This document shows positions 21,574-33,689 of a stretch of DNA of 64,000 nucleotides, piece after piece; position 1 is the first letter of the stretch, and each line of letters opens with the position of its first letter. Under the pieces are notes generated by a model that was not told where the DNA came from, did no database searches, and saw only the letters and a program-made list of their open reading frames with translations. This DNA comes from Aspidapion aeneum (lineage: Eukaryota > Arthropoda > Insecta > Coleoptera > Brentidae), in the NCBI GenBank assembly GCA_963576565.1, contig OY755047.1:34067851-34131850 (forward strand), given 5' to 3'. Position numbers and translations under genes: made by a program.

Positions 21574-21755
21574 CAGTAAAGTCCGGATATAGTGAACTGA
21601 AAGATTGCACGGAAACTGGTTCGCTATAATTAAGGCTTATACTATAAGAAGACATGCAATTGTGTACCTAAGTAAAAAAAAATGGGTTTTGAACGGGGCT
21701 TGCTATAAGCGAGTGTTTATTATAAACAGGTTCGCTATATGCGAATTTCACTGTG
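21574..21755. mobile_element. Pogo-type MITE, worn
   Basis: CAGTAAAGTCCGGATATAGT at the left with TA before it, and GTTCGCTATATGCGAATTTC then ACTGTG at the right. Internal GGTTCGCTATAA repeats the terminal motif. The right TA is lost. Confidence 0.65.
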
Positions 21756-22068
21756 TTTCAGAAATTCTCTTTCTTTTTTGCGATTTTTGCAATAAGGGTT
21801 GTTTTATAGGACTCTATGACACCTTGCATTAAGAGACATAATATGTTGCGTCCTATATAGGAAAACGATAACAATTCCTATTTTCTTAAATTTTTTACTC
21901 GTTGATTAAGTATTAATCTCAGTAGCGTGTTTCAGTAAAGGAACTGTTTCAAAATATGATTCTGCTTTACCTAATCCAATATAGCGAAGCATAGGGGGTA
22001 GGAGACAATTCGCTGTGGGTCGGTTTGCCGTGGTCGAATCCAAACTTTTCAAATTAGGTGGTTGATAT
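21756..22068. other. Spacer, no supported gene
   Basis: No recognisable motif. Confidence 0.5.
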
Positions 22069-22069
22069 A

Positions 22070-22200
22070 CAATAAATGGCGGATCCAAAATGAATTAATA
22101 TGTATCAAATTTGGAACTTTGGGGTGTTTATATATAAACTTTAAAAAATCGATATGGCGGATCCAAAATTGTAAACTTTCTTATTTTTGAACTGATATGT
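22070..22200. repeat. Relic of the foldback arm repeat (ATGGCGGATCCAAAA)
   Basis: AATGGCGGATCCAAAATG at 22075 and ATGGCGGATCCAAAATTG at 22153, each followed by an 'actgatatgtatcaaattt' type sequence, resemble the 115-bp unit in the 41.6-43.1 kb foldback arms. Confidence 0.5.
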
Positions 22201-22204
22201 ATCA

Positions 22205-22440
22205 AATTTACAAGGACTTACAGATTTGACAAAGATTTTAAAGACCACAAATATATCACAGATTTTACGAAGATCTTTACAGATTTCACGAAGATTTTAA
22301 AGATTTCACAGATTTCACGAAAATTTTACAGATTTCACAGATTTTACAAATATTTTATAATTTAACAAAGATTTCACAGATTTCACAAATAATTTACATA
22401 TATTTTACAGATTTTCCAAAGATTGTACAGCGATTTTACT
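22205..22440 (+). repeat. Degenerate short tandem repeat, ACAGATTTCAC-type
   Basis: The words ACAGATTTCAC and AAGATTTTA recur more than ten times with a rough 10- or 20-base period, diluted by point changes. No coding potential. Confidence 0.75.
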
Positions 22441-22789
22441 ACAAACGACGATGTGACCTACAAAAAAAGTTATATATATTTTAGATTTTTCTCATTGCAT
22501 TTGATTTAAAAAAAACTAAAAAAATACTTCTAAACAAAAAGCGCAGTTAAAAAAAATATTGTTATCAGACTTTTTGAAAAGGTCCATATAATCATTTATG
22601 TTATTAACATCGATTAAAAAGCTAAAAACTACCTTTTAAAAAGGAAAAAAGTTTTAAATTTTGACGAGCACTGCATCTTACAACAAAAATATAAATAAAT
22701 TGATCCATGACGGATCTGATACCTTCCAAGCTGGCCTATTAGCACAAGTAATATATCAGCCATGAAAACAGTTTTTTGTACATATCTCA
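22441..22789. other. Spacer, no gene seen
   Basis: AT-rich; nothing recognisable. Confidence 0.5.
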
Positions 22790-23170
22790 GAAACTAAAGC
22801 TCCTACGAAGTTTTTGGCAAAAAGTAGTCTACTATATTCCGATAACCGCATATGATACTACGCTCCATTGAAAACTGAGCATTTTTAAAAAATTTTAATT
22901 CTCAAAAAACTGTCATTAATCAGCTTGTAAAAGCTCGGATCACCTGAAGTGCCGAACACTATTTTACCTGAAAATTTTATGAAAATCGGTTTAGCGGTTT
23001 AGGCACTATCGTGTTACGGACAGAAATAATACACACACACACACACAGATAGATATCACGACGATATTGCCAAGATAGGTCAAAATACACACAAATAACA
23101 CATTTTCGTCGATTTCTCAAAAAAAAATTTACCTTTTCTTGCAATTTCTATGCGAGTTAGGAAGCTAAAA
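22790..23170 (+). repeat. Dispersed repeat family B, copy 2
   Basis: Parallel to 6770-7125: AACCGCATAT, CTCCATTGAAAA, AAAACTGTCATTA, TTTTACCTGAAAATTT, GTGTTACGGACAGA, (CA)n at 23031-23047, ATCACGACGATATTGCC and AATAACACATTTTCG. Confidence 0.65.
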
Positions 23171-24015
23171 ATTTAATACTATATTTTATAGATATGTATT
23201 TATTAGTTTCTAAATTATTTTTAATAAAATAAGAAGGTACATTTTACCTACCCTGTATATATGGAGCATATTGTAGTTATTAATTGTATATTAAAAATAA
23301 ACAATTTTTATATACCTGTTTTCAATATAACTCATTCATTAAAAAATAAAGATTTATATGAAAACAAATTTTGGTTTTTATAAATTTTCGATTTTTATCA
23401 ATTTGGAACTAGTTTAAAGGGACATAGAACATTGTTATACTAAGCCTAATATATTATAAAAAAATAGGTGTTAGGTATTACAATTTGCACGGTAATTGCA
23501 AGCAGCTTAAAAATATCAGTTTTATGGATTTTTTAACTAATTAATTTAATTTTTTACCCTGTTTTTTGAAGTAAGGCCGGAAATCGTTTTAAGTTACGAC
23601 GTAGTAGGAATGTTTTAAATAACGTTTTATAACCCTCCTTTTTCAAACAGCCTGAGACAACGACTCAGTTTTTATGTGTCCAAAGAATATTTATTTTACC
23701 ATTTGTCGGCTTTAAAATATCTTTCAACTTGATACTTACACCTGGAGTTAATGGAAAAGCCTTTTATGTTTCAGGATTTTTTCCGGAAAATATTTTAAAA
23801 GAAAAGATGGTGACATGCTGCACTAACGTTTTTTAAAAATTTTTACGGAAGATGCAAATTGCATTTTTTATTACGTATAATTGAAGGTGAATTTCGCGAT
23901 TTTAATTAATTTTATTCACACTGCACTTGTGTGCAGGGGTTATTTGTTTTATTATATTTACAGAAAGAGCAAAAGAAAACCTGACAAAATGTTTTTGATT
24001 ATAACTTTTGAACGA
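23171..24015. other. Spacer, no supported gene
   Basis: AT-rich. TACCTACCCTGTATATATGG near 23248 looks like a worn TACAGGGT-type MITE end. No gene recognised. Confidence 0.5.
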
Positions 24016-24358
24016 CAACATCGATTTTAATGAAACGAACTGCAGTTTGCATGCAGAAAGACGATCAATGGAACAAATGTATTTTGAACTGAAGACCTTG
24101 GGCAAAAAAAACGTAGGAAAAGACCCCATAAGATGGGCGGACGATATGAATAAACATGCCGGAACTAGATGGACGAACACGGCGACAGACAGAAAAGAGT
24201 GAAAGATATTGGGGGAGGCATATGTCCAAAGATAAATCGAAGAAGGGTAAATACATAGAAAGATGTCGTTCCTCAACATTATGTATTTTAATATTGTTTT
24301 ACCTATTTTACGATTGCTTTGTCAATTGTGTCTGCATTTATTTTCTCATAAAATAATT
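24016..24358 (+). pseudogene. LINE ORF2 C-terminal tail fragment, second copy
   Basis: 24008-24202 encodes RWADDMNKHAGTRWTNTATD then a stop, followed by a shifted KILGEAYVQ. This is the same LINE tail as at 9840-10030. The rest runs into an AT-rich 3' end. 5'-truncated. Confidence 0.65.
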
Positions 24359-25535
24359 GTTAATGAACCGATTTTAATAAAATGAGTAATGATGATCGAC
24401 TGCTCTTTAAAAATATTTATCAAAATTTGTCTTGATCGAATTTGACCCCACATAAAAAATTCCTCTTTCTTCTGTTGCAAGACATTTTTCGATTCTTATT
24501 AAACTTTCTGCAGATAAAGTTTGCCAAACACAACGAGGTACTAATTATAAAAATTGCTTTAGTAGTTCTCGAGGTACCAGTGTGTGTTTTACCGATTATT
24601 TCCATTTTAGACGCTAAGGGGGCAAACGTCGCCTGAAAACTTACCATCTGACAACACTGATATCCCATTTTTTGGCCAAATCTTTTTTCTAATAGAACTA
24701 GAAAACGAGAAAGCGGCACGCGTCGCAACTTTGAGGGGTGCATTTTTAAAGCATTTTTCGCAACTGTATCTTGGCAGTTTTTTGCTAATTTATCTTATTC
24801 AAAAGATAAAAAAATATTTATGGCGAAATCCCAACAACACTTCAAAACAAAGTTTGGAAAATCTATGATCTTGCGTCACCTTGTATAAACTACAGCGAAC
24901 TGTAACAATAATTTCTCGTTTTTCCTATGTTTTAGGTAAATACAAACAAAAACAAAAAATCTAACAAGATACGTTTGACAATTTTGACAAAATCTTTTAT
25001 ATAAACAAGATAAATATATATTTTTTCATTTTCTAAGCGAGATCTATTAGGATTTTTAAAAGCGGAGTAAAGTCGATATCGGAGCGAAAAAGTATACTTC
25101 ATAATGTTGCTACTAGGGGGCATCACTTATTCACCAGAATTAAAATCACGTGATTCTAATGAATGCAGAACACTAGGTAAATTCGGTAAAAAAAATTTCG
25201 GTGTAAGGTAATTAGCTGATCAAGGTCACATGACCCGTGTTTTAGTATTGGCTTAGAATATTGAACTAGCCATTTTGTAATAGCATTGGTAAGATTTGAA
25301 TATTTCTTAGATATAAAAGATGAGATGTTGATCCAAAAATGGTATATTCTTCGATGAATCTGAACGATATATAATAATAATAATGATAATAAAGGTTATT
25401 CCCACATTGAATATAAACTCTACTACTTGTTATATGGGACATATACTATTGTCGATTCAGTTTATTTTGCATCACCATTTAAAAAAGTTTGGTTTCTACT
25501 TCTTGGATATTCGTTGAGCAGCTGCAAGCTTACCA
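24359..25535. other. Spacer, no supported gene
   Basis: 24420-24743 has a 107-codon minus frame without motifs I recognise. A short (ATA/ATG)n repeat occurs at 25370-25390. I see no gene. Confidence 0.5.
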
Positions 25536-26403
25536 TATACAGGTGTCCCATAACTTAGGGGCCATAGTGCCAGGGGATAGAGGAGGTTATTTCCGAGAAA
25601 AAAGTTTATATAACACAAGAGTGGAGGGAAAAAGGGTTTTAAAAGCTAATTGTGATTCAAAAATGTGGTATTCTTTTTTTTATTAAACTACAAGTTGAGG
25701 AGATACAGGCTGTCAAAATAACCACCAAAAATATATAAAAAATAATAATTAAAAAAATAATAATTTTTGCTTATTTATTCTTTAAAAAAATATCAATAAT
25801 ATTTCATTGTTATGTCTCGCTGGAGACTATAAAAAAAACATTGAGTTTAATATGACATTTATAAAAGTATATACAAAAAAAATAGTTTTTTCCTAAAAAA
25901 AAATTGTGTGTGTTTACGACCACACGGCAGAAGTGTAAACTTCAACAAGGCTAAATTAATAATACTGGCCTTCATCTGCATCATTATATCGCTCGCTGAA
26001 TGCACGGATCACCCAACAAATCTCACAGTTAGTCGACTCGAGCCGGCTTCACCCGAATGAGCGTTACATAGCCGAGCCTGACGGCTCAGTTTAATTCACT
26101 ACCCACAAAAACTGCTAAACGCGCCTAAAGAGGTTTACACTTAAAAAATTAACCGATTATTTTTTTTCACAATAATTTTTATTTCAATTTATTGCTCTTG
26201 TTCTAGTACACGACTTTACCCATTTTCATTTTTCTACTGCGTTTTTTTAAAAAGCTATTATCAAAAAAGTTTAAAAATTTGACAACTTTGATGCTCTGTA
26301 TCTCGACAAAGAGTTTTGACTCATGCATTATAGGAACGTTTTTATCAGACAAGACCTCTATCACCTGGTGGCCTATGGCCCCTAAGTTTTGGGACACCCT
26401 ATA
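25536..26403. mobile_element. TACAGG(G)TGTCCC MITE family D, copy 1
   Basis: Left end TATACAGGTGTCCCATAAC and right end TTTTGGGACACCCTATATA are inverted repeats; the next inner words AGGGGCCATAG and CTATGGCCCCTAAG also pair. The element is about 870 bp including a nested family-C MITE (25931-26142). The interior has no transposase motif. Confidence 0.75.
25931..26142. mobile_element. MITE family C, copy 2, nested in family D
   Basis: AAGTGTAAACTTC at the left and GGTTTACACTT at the right; shares the interior GCGTTACATAGCCGAGCCTG and CTGCTAAACGCGCCTAAAG with copy 1 at 11482-11679. Confidence 0.75.
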
Positions 26404-26464
26404 TAAACAAAAACCGGAAATTATTTTTTAAGGCTTTGGAGATTGTCTTAGTTTTTACGACTCC

Positions 26465-26661
26465 AGTAGGTACAAAACAGCGCTGTGCAAAATGGCGCGG
26501 AACAAAATAGGTGCGACAAAATAGCACTGCGACAAAATAGCACTGCGACAAACAGCGCTACGATAAAAAGCAAGGGAAAATTGCTCACAGATAAATAAAC
26601 AAACTTAAAAAAGCGCTACTTTGATGCCGCTATTTTGTTCCGCGCTGTTTTGTACCAGTGC
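26465..26661. mobile_element. MITE with GGTACAAAACAGCGC ends
   Basis: GGTACAAAACAGCGC at 26469 and GCGCTGTTTTGTACC ending at 26656 are exact inverted repeats; inner GCGGAACAAAATAG and CTATTTTGTTCCGC also pair. The interior has a direct repeat GCGACAAAATAGCACT (two copies, ~26515-26545). About 195 bp. Confidence 0.8.
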
Positions 26662-27875
26662 CTATATTTTACAATAGCACCAAAGTTTAAAAAACAGGCA
26701 GGCTTACGTTATGACACCCGCACGAAAGTCCAGGAAAACGAAATCGAACCGTTAACTATTATAAGGCTAAATTTGTTCGCGAAGTTTTCATAATTATCAT
26801 ATCGGACAAGTCTGTTTGTTCGCAGGTGTCTAGGTCTCAAATTAGTGAACCGATTTAAATGCGACTTTCTTTATTGAAATCTGGATTTATTGTTGACTAG
26901 ATGTCACAGTTGTTGAGAACTATTTTTGTATTTAATAATTAAATGGCTCATGTTTTTAATTTTCTTAATATTGTTTATTGTTATGAAGCATATTTTACAC
27001 TAACAATTCCTAAAATAAGTAAATCCTAAAAAATGGAATTATCTCCAAACTTAGTGTGCATAGACACTTCGTTTCTCAGGTGGCTGCTAACTTACCTCAA
27101 GTGTTAAAAAAGTTTTCAGTAAGGATCGTTTTTTACGGCATCTGCTGGTTTCTCTGAAAACATACAACTAAAACCTGTAAATTATTGACAATTTTGCAGA
27201 ATATATAGGTTTCTTTTCTTATGTAGTTATTTTAATGACTTCTAATTCGAAATGATTGGGTTTTTTAAGGATATGGTTAATTACTTCAGGTTACGTCAGG
27301 TCTAGCCTGACACCTAATTTGAAAATTATCTTGCTTTATTCATATACTCACAAAACCCCGTAACACAAGAAAACTAAATATTGCATAATTTGTATCGATA
27401 ATTGTCAGAAACATTATTCTGTTTTAATATTTTATACCGCACGATAAAAAAAATTGTCTTAGATCAAAGCAAATTGCTTTGAAGTAAAATAATTTGTGCT
27501 TTCCTATTCACCAAGAGAATATTTTCTTGATATAGCACAAAAAATGTCTTGCCTCTTATTTTAATGTGAAACAGAATTTTTTTTTTATAAATTAGAACTG
27601 AATGAAGACAATTTGCTTTGTTACTAAATGGAATATACTGAAACAAAACAATTAAAGAAGAAAAATAAAGTCTGATTTTAAGATTAAACATTGCGTTGAA
27701 CTAAAAAGAAATATTTTAATTAAAAAAAAATTGTTTTACGGTAAAACAATTTATTCTTCAAGAAAAGAACGTGTTTTCATTCTAGACAAAAATTTTTACC
27801 GTGGGCGTTTTCATTATTAGACAAGGAAAAAATTTAGGATGTCCAACTAATTGTACCTCTTTACCATATTTTGTA
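26662..27875. other. Spacer with small palindromes
   Basis: No gene recognised. 27450-27760 holds a string of small self-complementary words (for example CAAAGCAAATTGCTTTG and GTTTTACGGTAAAAC) spaced by A/T-rich DNA. Confidence 0.45.
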
Positions 27876-27879
27876 CACA

Positions 27880-28892
27880 TATATAGTACCATTCCACGGT
27901 TCCAAGAACCTATACTTCGTCAAGTTTTTTGTTTACTTGTCTGAGGCGCAGAGGCGATCTACTGAGATACGAGATTCCTACAATCTTGTCTCTTATTTAT
28001 TATATTTTTTCACAAACGAGATCACCCTGTATATCTGCCTATATTTTTTAAAAGCTGTTAAAATGTCTAATTAAATGATGTATTAGAATTTTTTTGAAAT
28101 TAAGTATTTAGATTTTCCAAAAAATTTGCGATTTAAAAAAAATATTTTTTTTGTTTTTTAATCCTCAAAAGCAGAAAATATAAAACAAATAATACGGTTT
28201 AGCACAGAAAGTTTTTGAAATCTGTTAACTACTAAAAAATAATTTAAAAAAAGTCAAATTTGCTACTATACAGGGGAAACACGATAAGGTTGCATGCTGA
28301 CAAAAACAAGCAAAATCGCATTTTTTTAAAGATATTTTATTGACTCGGATTAATCGAATTTTCTTTAAAATATTTTTAATTATTCACCAGTTTGCAGCAG
28401 AATTTTGGTGCTTTCGCAAAAAAAATTCTAGATTCAAGGACATAAGCCACACAAATAATCAGAAGTATTAAAAATGCCGATTTGGTGTCAATTTTGTCCG
28501 TTTTTGCCATTTCTACTGGGGATTTTATCTGATAAATTTTTTTTTCGTTTCTTATATATTTCTAAATAAAAAAGTGTCACATTTGTCTATCTGCGCGATG
28601 GTGCTCTATATCCAATTATTTATTCTAGCAAGCCATGTTTTTTTTAGTATTTCTATTAATTTTTTATACTTTACAGTTATCAACAGAAATATTATGGTTG
28701 ACGAGCAAACCTGATATTTTTCTTTAATTAAAAAAAAAAATTAAACAGCTTTAAAAAAAATTTAGGCAGTATATACAGGGTGGTCCCGTTTGTGAAGAAA
28801 TTGTATAAATGTCAGTAAATCGCCTCTACGCCACAGACCAGTTAACAAAAAATAAAGTAAGTTCTTGGAACCGTGGAAGGTACTGTATATGT
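27880..28892. mobile_element. Long inverted-repeat element, about 1 kb
   Basis: ATATAGTACCATTCCACGG with GGTTCCAAGAACCT (27881) is inverted at 28858-28890 (TTCTTGGAACCGTGGAAGG and TACTGTATAT). A second inverted pair lies inside: CGAGATCACCCTGTATAT (28017-28034) against ATATACAGGGTGGTC (28771). Each arm is thus about 120-155 bp. The AT-rich core has no ORF. Confidence 0.65.
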
Positions 28893-29126
28893 ATTGGTTG
28901 ATATAGAGAAAACCCAAACGAACTCGTTCTTTTGCTTGTAGATATTAGCATGGTGTAAACGGCCTGCAAACGATATTCGCTCCATTGCATTAAAGACCAG
29001 CGGTACAATAATTGGAAAATTTAATGCGTCCCTAAAACAAAATTATTTTTTAAATAAAGCTAGAAAGCAGTGCAAAGAAGTAACCACGTCAATTTCCCTC
29101 ATAATATTAGCATAAATAAGTACTGC
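28893..29126. other. Spacer, no gene seen
   Basis: Nothing recognisable. Confidence 0.5.
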
Positions 29127-29300
29127 TTATTAGAGAACGTCCTTAAATTACGTAACGCAAAAATTCAGGATTTTTGACCCCCCCTCCCCCCTCGTGCCGC
29201 ATTTTCAAGAAAAAACACATGAAAAAAACATTGAGTGTAACGCAAGGCCAAACCCCCCCCCCCCCCTTGAGCGTTATATAATTTAAGGACAGGCCCTTAA
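29127..29300. mobile_element. Short MITE with CCTTAAATTA ends and C-runs
   Basis: ACGTCCTTAAATTACGTAACG at the left pairs with CGTTATATAATTTAAGGAC at the right. The inside has C-rich runs (29170-29192 and 29256-29270). This end type is seen in MITEs of several insect orders. Confidence 0.7.
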
Positions 29301-29515
29301 TTGTTATAATAGTTTACAATATACTTTACCTATCATTATTGATGGTCTCCTTTTTACGTGAATATGAGTGTTCATATGTAATTGTGGATCTGTAAAGAAT
29401 AATTTTGATATTAAATCTCAAAAAGAAATGGATCGACTAAACTTCCCTCCTAGCTAAGTGGCTACTGTAGAAGTCAATAGAGCTGCTTTAAGTTTTTAAA
29501 TTAATATGTTTCAAA
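29301..29515. other. Spacer, no gene seen
   Basis: Includes a block similar to 30779-30990 (ATACTTTACCTATCAT, AGCTGCT..AAGTTTTTAA), so a direct repeat exists, but nothing coding. Confidence 0.5.
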
Positions 29516-29783
29516 CAGTGGCGGATCCAGGGGGGGCGGATCCAGGTCGCCCCCCGATAATTTTTTGAATATACAAAAAATTTGTAAAAAGTAATGTTTT
29601 TGCTAATAAAAATTCAAAATTTTTGCCTGCGGCGCATGAAAGTGTCTATTGTTATTATCATCGAAATTATAACCACTGACTAATTCAATAAAATGCTGCT
29701 TAAAAAAATATATACCGTTTTGTACCAACAGAGAATGTCACCTAAAGTGGCACCCCCGAGAAGCACCTCTGGATCCGCCCTTG
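29516..29783. mobile_element. hAT-type MITE (CAGTGGCGGATCC ends)
   Basis: Begins CAGTGGCGGATCCAGGGGG and ends CTCTGGATCCGCCCTTG. Flanks GTTTCAAA (29508-29515) and GATTGAAA (29784-29791) match at six of eight bases, consistent with an aged 8-bp hAT duplication. GGCGGATCCAGG occurs twice at the left end. Confidence 0.75.
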
Positions 29784-30243
29784 GATTGAAATATCTTAGG
29801 AAATAAAGCTTGTTATATTTTATTTAAAATATATTTTCATAAACCTTAAAATACTAAATAAATTTTCTAGCTACTTTTTACTTTATTGAATATATTCAAA
29901 TAAACAAATAGACTCTCAGGCAGATATACGATAAAATATCCCTAATTTAGGTCAAAATATTTGAAAAGAATTTTTTGACGTTATTTATACTTAAAAAAAT
30001 AAGAAAAACAATAAAAAATTATTAAATTACTCACCCTGTCTCCGTGTTGGCTTTCGCAACTTTTGCTTCTCTTCCTTGGTCCGCAAACTCCTCATCATGA
30101 GTCACCAAGGTATCACTAAAATTTAACATGCCATTTTTATGATATATCATACGTGTAATGGTCATCTAGTTCAGTTTCGAGAAAAACCAAATAGTAGGAT
30201 AACATTTATGTGTAAATATTTAATTATTGATTTTTGCATTGTT
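29784..30243. other. Spacer, no gene seen
   Basis: AT-rich, with the direct-repeat block noted for 29301-29515. No gene recognised. Confidence 0.5.
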
Positions 30244-30755
30244 TATACAGGGTGTCCCATAACTTAGGAGCCATAGGCCAACAGGTGAGAGAGAGATCAA
30301 AGTTGGAGATTTTTTAAACTTTTTTGATAATAACTTTTTAAAAACACCCAGTAAAAATATGAAATTGGCTAAAGTCGTTTATTAGAACAAGAGCAATAAA
30401 TTGAATTAAAAATAATTTTTGAAAAAATTAATCGGTCAATTTTTTTCAGAAAAAACAAATTTTTTGGTATAAATTTTTGTAAATGCCTTATTTTATTTTT
30501 TATAAATTTTTGGAGGTTATTTTGACAGCCTGTATCTTCTCAACTTGTACTTTTAACAAAAAAAATAATACCACATTTTTGAATCACAATTACCTGAGTA
30601 TTCAGCTGGCTGTGACAGATTTAATTTTTTTTCTAAAACCCTTTTTCTCCCCACTCGTCTAACTTTAAAAATCCTATATCTTAAAAACAGATGTACGTTG
30701 ACCCCCATCTTATATAAACTTTTTTCTCGGAAATAACCTTCTCTCACGTCCCTGA
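30244..30755 (-). mobile_element. TACAGGGTGTCCC MITE family D, copy 2 (inverted)
   Basis: TATACAGGGTGTCCCATAAC at 30244 then CTTAGGAGCCATAGG. The blocks AGGTTATTTTGACAGCCTG and TACCACATTTTTGAATCAC match copy 1 (25640-25720) in reverse. The far terminal repeat is lost near 30755. Another worn piece of this family is at about 52120-52330. Confidence 0.65.
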
Positions 30756-31829
30756 AAATATTAAGATAAATATTTGTTACAATATTTTTCGATATACTTT
30801 ACCTATCATATTTAATGATCTACTTATTCTGCTTTCTTTTGTATGAATAGGAATGCTCATATGAAATTCTGTATCTGTAAAAAATAATTCAAAAGTAAAT
30901 GGATCAACTACCTTCCTAGCTAATAACCTACTGTAGAAAGCATAGCTGCTGTAAGTTCTAAAAAATATGTTCAAAATATCTTAGAAACTAAAGCTTGCTA
31001 GAATATATTTAAAAACTAAAGGTATAAAAAAAAATTATAAAAAAAAATTTGGCACTTGTTCGTGCGTTTTCTTATTTTTTTAAAATCACAGATGCAACTG
31101 ATTATTATTATCTGCCTACTGTATTAAAAAATAACTACTTACTTATTATGATGATGTTGAAGAGGCCGGGCGAGCTTTTTCTGGCAAGAAAGCGGCATTT
31201 CTTTTTGAACAAAAAATTTAAACATTTACTTTGAAACGAACAAAATGCCAAAGTATTTGATTAGTGACTTTAGGTGACACTGTCATCCTAAAAATTCTAA
31301 CAGCAGGCCTTACTGTACTTTAACCAAATTCGGAACACTCTGTCCTAAGTCGACATCACCTATTACTCTAAACAAAACCACCTACCGGGGGCAATGCTTT
31401 ACTCAGAAGTGCCACCTTTGCACTGATATTTAACTATTTTGCATTGTTGCCTTTTACGTAAAAAATTGCCTAAATCGAATTTGTCCCCTTAAGTCTCTGC
31501 ATTATGTTTTTCATAAAATCATATTACTTAACCAATTTTAATGAAATAAACCACGATAATTTTAAGCCAAAAGTATTGATAATTAATTAATGATTAAAAC
31601 AAATTTTTGTGTTTCGTACCTCGTTTTTCGGGGCGAAAATAGATTTATTAATGTAGAAAAAGTTAAAAAGTTTTTTGAAATATCAGAATAAACAAGACTA
31701 TTTAAAAGGTTCATTTGGTTTTGTCTATGATCTTGAATTTTAAGATGACGAAAAATTTTAGAGAGAGATATTGGTCTGCACTATAGTAAAATCGATTAGG
31801 TTACAATTATTTTATCATAACAAAAACAT
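30756..31829. other. Spacer, no supported gene
   Basis: 30780-30990 repeats the block at 29310-29520. No protein motif seen. Confidence 0.5.
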
Positions 31830-32705
31830 TACAGGTGGTATTCCGTAAAAAGAATTGAGATAAAAGTAAGGCCAAGTTCTCCAATACAAATTTCAAAATG
31901 AAAGGTTCTTACTGGTTTGGAAATGTTTTTCTAAACTTTGCTGTTCCAGACAAATTTTTTTATGTTCAATTTAGCACTGTGCCTAAGAATACTTGCAGCC
32001 GTAATAGCCAAGTCTAGAAAAACATTTCCAAACTAGTAAGAACCTTTCATTTTGAAATTTGTATTGGAGAACTTGGCTTCAATTTTATCTTTTTTGAAAA
32101 ATTTGGATAATACTTTAGTTTTAAAGTAGTAAAATATGCGGAATATTGTTCAAAACTTTTGCAATGCCTTATTAAAAATTCTGTTTTTTTTATATTTTTA
32201 TCATAGTTCCTGATCATAGAAGGCTGATACTTTTAAAGCTGAGGTCCCTGGTGTTCCTGGAAGTAGGCAATGTTAATTTTACATAATTTTACATGCTTGG
32301 GGGAGGGGAGTGAATTAGAATTTTGAGGTTTTTTGTTTTTTTCCAAGGGTTTGGTCACAATTTCTATGAGTGTGCCAAATGTTAGCTTTGTAGCAGGTCT
32401 GGAAGTAGAGTAGAATTTTGATGATCTATACATGAGTAAGTGAGACAGTGAGTGAGTGGCAATTTCGACGTTTTTTTAAATTTGGTAACTACTTTACTAC
32501 TTTATGGAAAACCCTGAAACTTAAAGGGATTGTTAACTCTATAAAGATCTACGACTGTGCAAAGTTTGAGTTTCGTAGCTCATTCCGAAATAGAGTTTTA
32601 GATAGGTCAAATATGGGCTCAAATGTTTCAAGAAAAGATGGTACAGCCGTTTCCGCGCAAACTTGGCGGGGCACTACCGTGCCCCCAGATGGGGCAACGA
32701 ATGCA
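31830..32705 (+). repeat. Composite repeat A, copy with about two satellite units
   Basis: Palindromic head 31838-32093 (GGTATTCCGTAAAAAGAATTG to TTGGAGAACTTGGC), linker with AAATATGCGGAATATTG at 32133, two satellite-like units (32190-32430, including GGAAGTAGGCAATGTTA and CAAGGGTTTGGTCACAA), then the tail module from GAGTGAGTGGCAATTTCG to GGCGGGGCACTACCGTG. Same order and orientation as 7246-8765. Confidence 0.8.
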
Positions 32706-33689
32706 TACAAAATTGAGAAGCCAATCGTAAAATTAATAAAATTATGTTTTAAAAAATGATAAGGAACCAATGTTAATGACTCATACCTTTTTTTTAACGA
32801 ATTCGAAAAATATTCTAAAACATTTCCGGAACATAAGAATAAACGAGCCCATTGAATTGGAATTTAAAATAACAAACAAAAAAATATATTTTAATAAATA
32901 AATATTTTTACCTTTTAAGTTCTTTCCAAATGGAGTTTATCCAATTCAAATTAATGATATTGTTCCAAATTAATAATGTATATAATATTATCTGTTTTTG
33001 TTTTGGCCCGTATATAAATTTAGTTATTGAAAAAAATTGCAATTGAAGCCCTTTTCCCCCTTCGGCATAAGATACGACTGACAGTTATCTAAGTTTAAAT
33101 AGATAATAAAATATAAGTAACGGGATGACTATTCGCAACTTTGTGTCTAGGATATCATCAGTTAGATCGTGCTTTGTTATATTATGAACTTAAGATTTTC
33201 CTTGTCCCCTTTCATTATTTGATATTTATCTTTATAGAAACTCTTGCCAGATGTTTTGCCTTTTGTCGTCGTAAAAGCTTATGGCTATAGTAAAGCTTTT
33301 GTGTGCATAGTAGCAGCATCATTTTTGCTTCCCATCATCAGATAGGCCAAGTGGATATGGATATGTATTAGCTATAGTACTGCGACATTTCGTAAGCTTT
33401 TAGGGTATATATGACTTTTATTTCTCTTAAAAATAGAACAGTTGGTTTATTTGCTGTTATATCTATGTTTCGGAAACCGATTTTTTTTTCAGTTGTTAAC
33501 TACAAGAAATATGGATAACACGACAACAGATTCAAGTTGATATTTGTTGCATTTGCGGTGAAAACAAAAAGTTTATAATTATTTCTAAAAGTGAATGCTT
33601 ACAAAAACAACAAGAAACAAATTGTAACAAAAAAACTGATAAATGTTGCATGAATAATAGAAAACATGGTACTATTAGTAGTAGTAGTA
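32706..33689. other. Spacer, no supported gene
   Basis: AT-rich, nothing coding recognised. Confidence 0.5.

Noticed and set aside
29521..29545. GGCGGATCCAGG direct repeat as a CRISPR-like unit
   Set aside because: Just two copies at the end of a hAT MITE; eukaryotic context.
33151..33175. TCATCAG words (also at 33338 and 36311) as hammerhead cores
   Set aside because: No GAAA within the distance required for stem II; the one at 36311 is part of the LINE FTDDQ coding motif.
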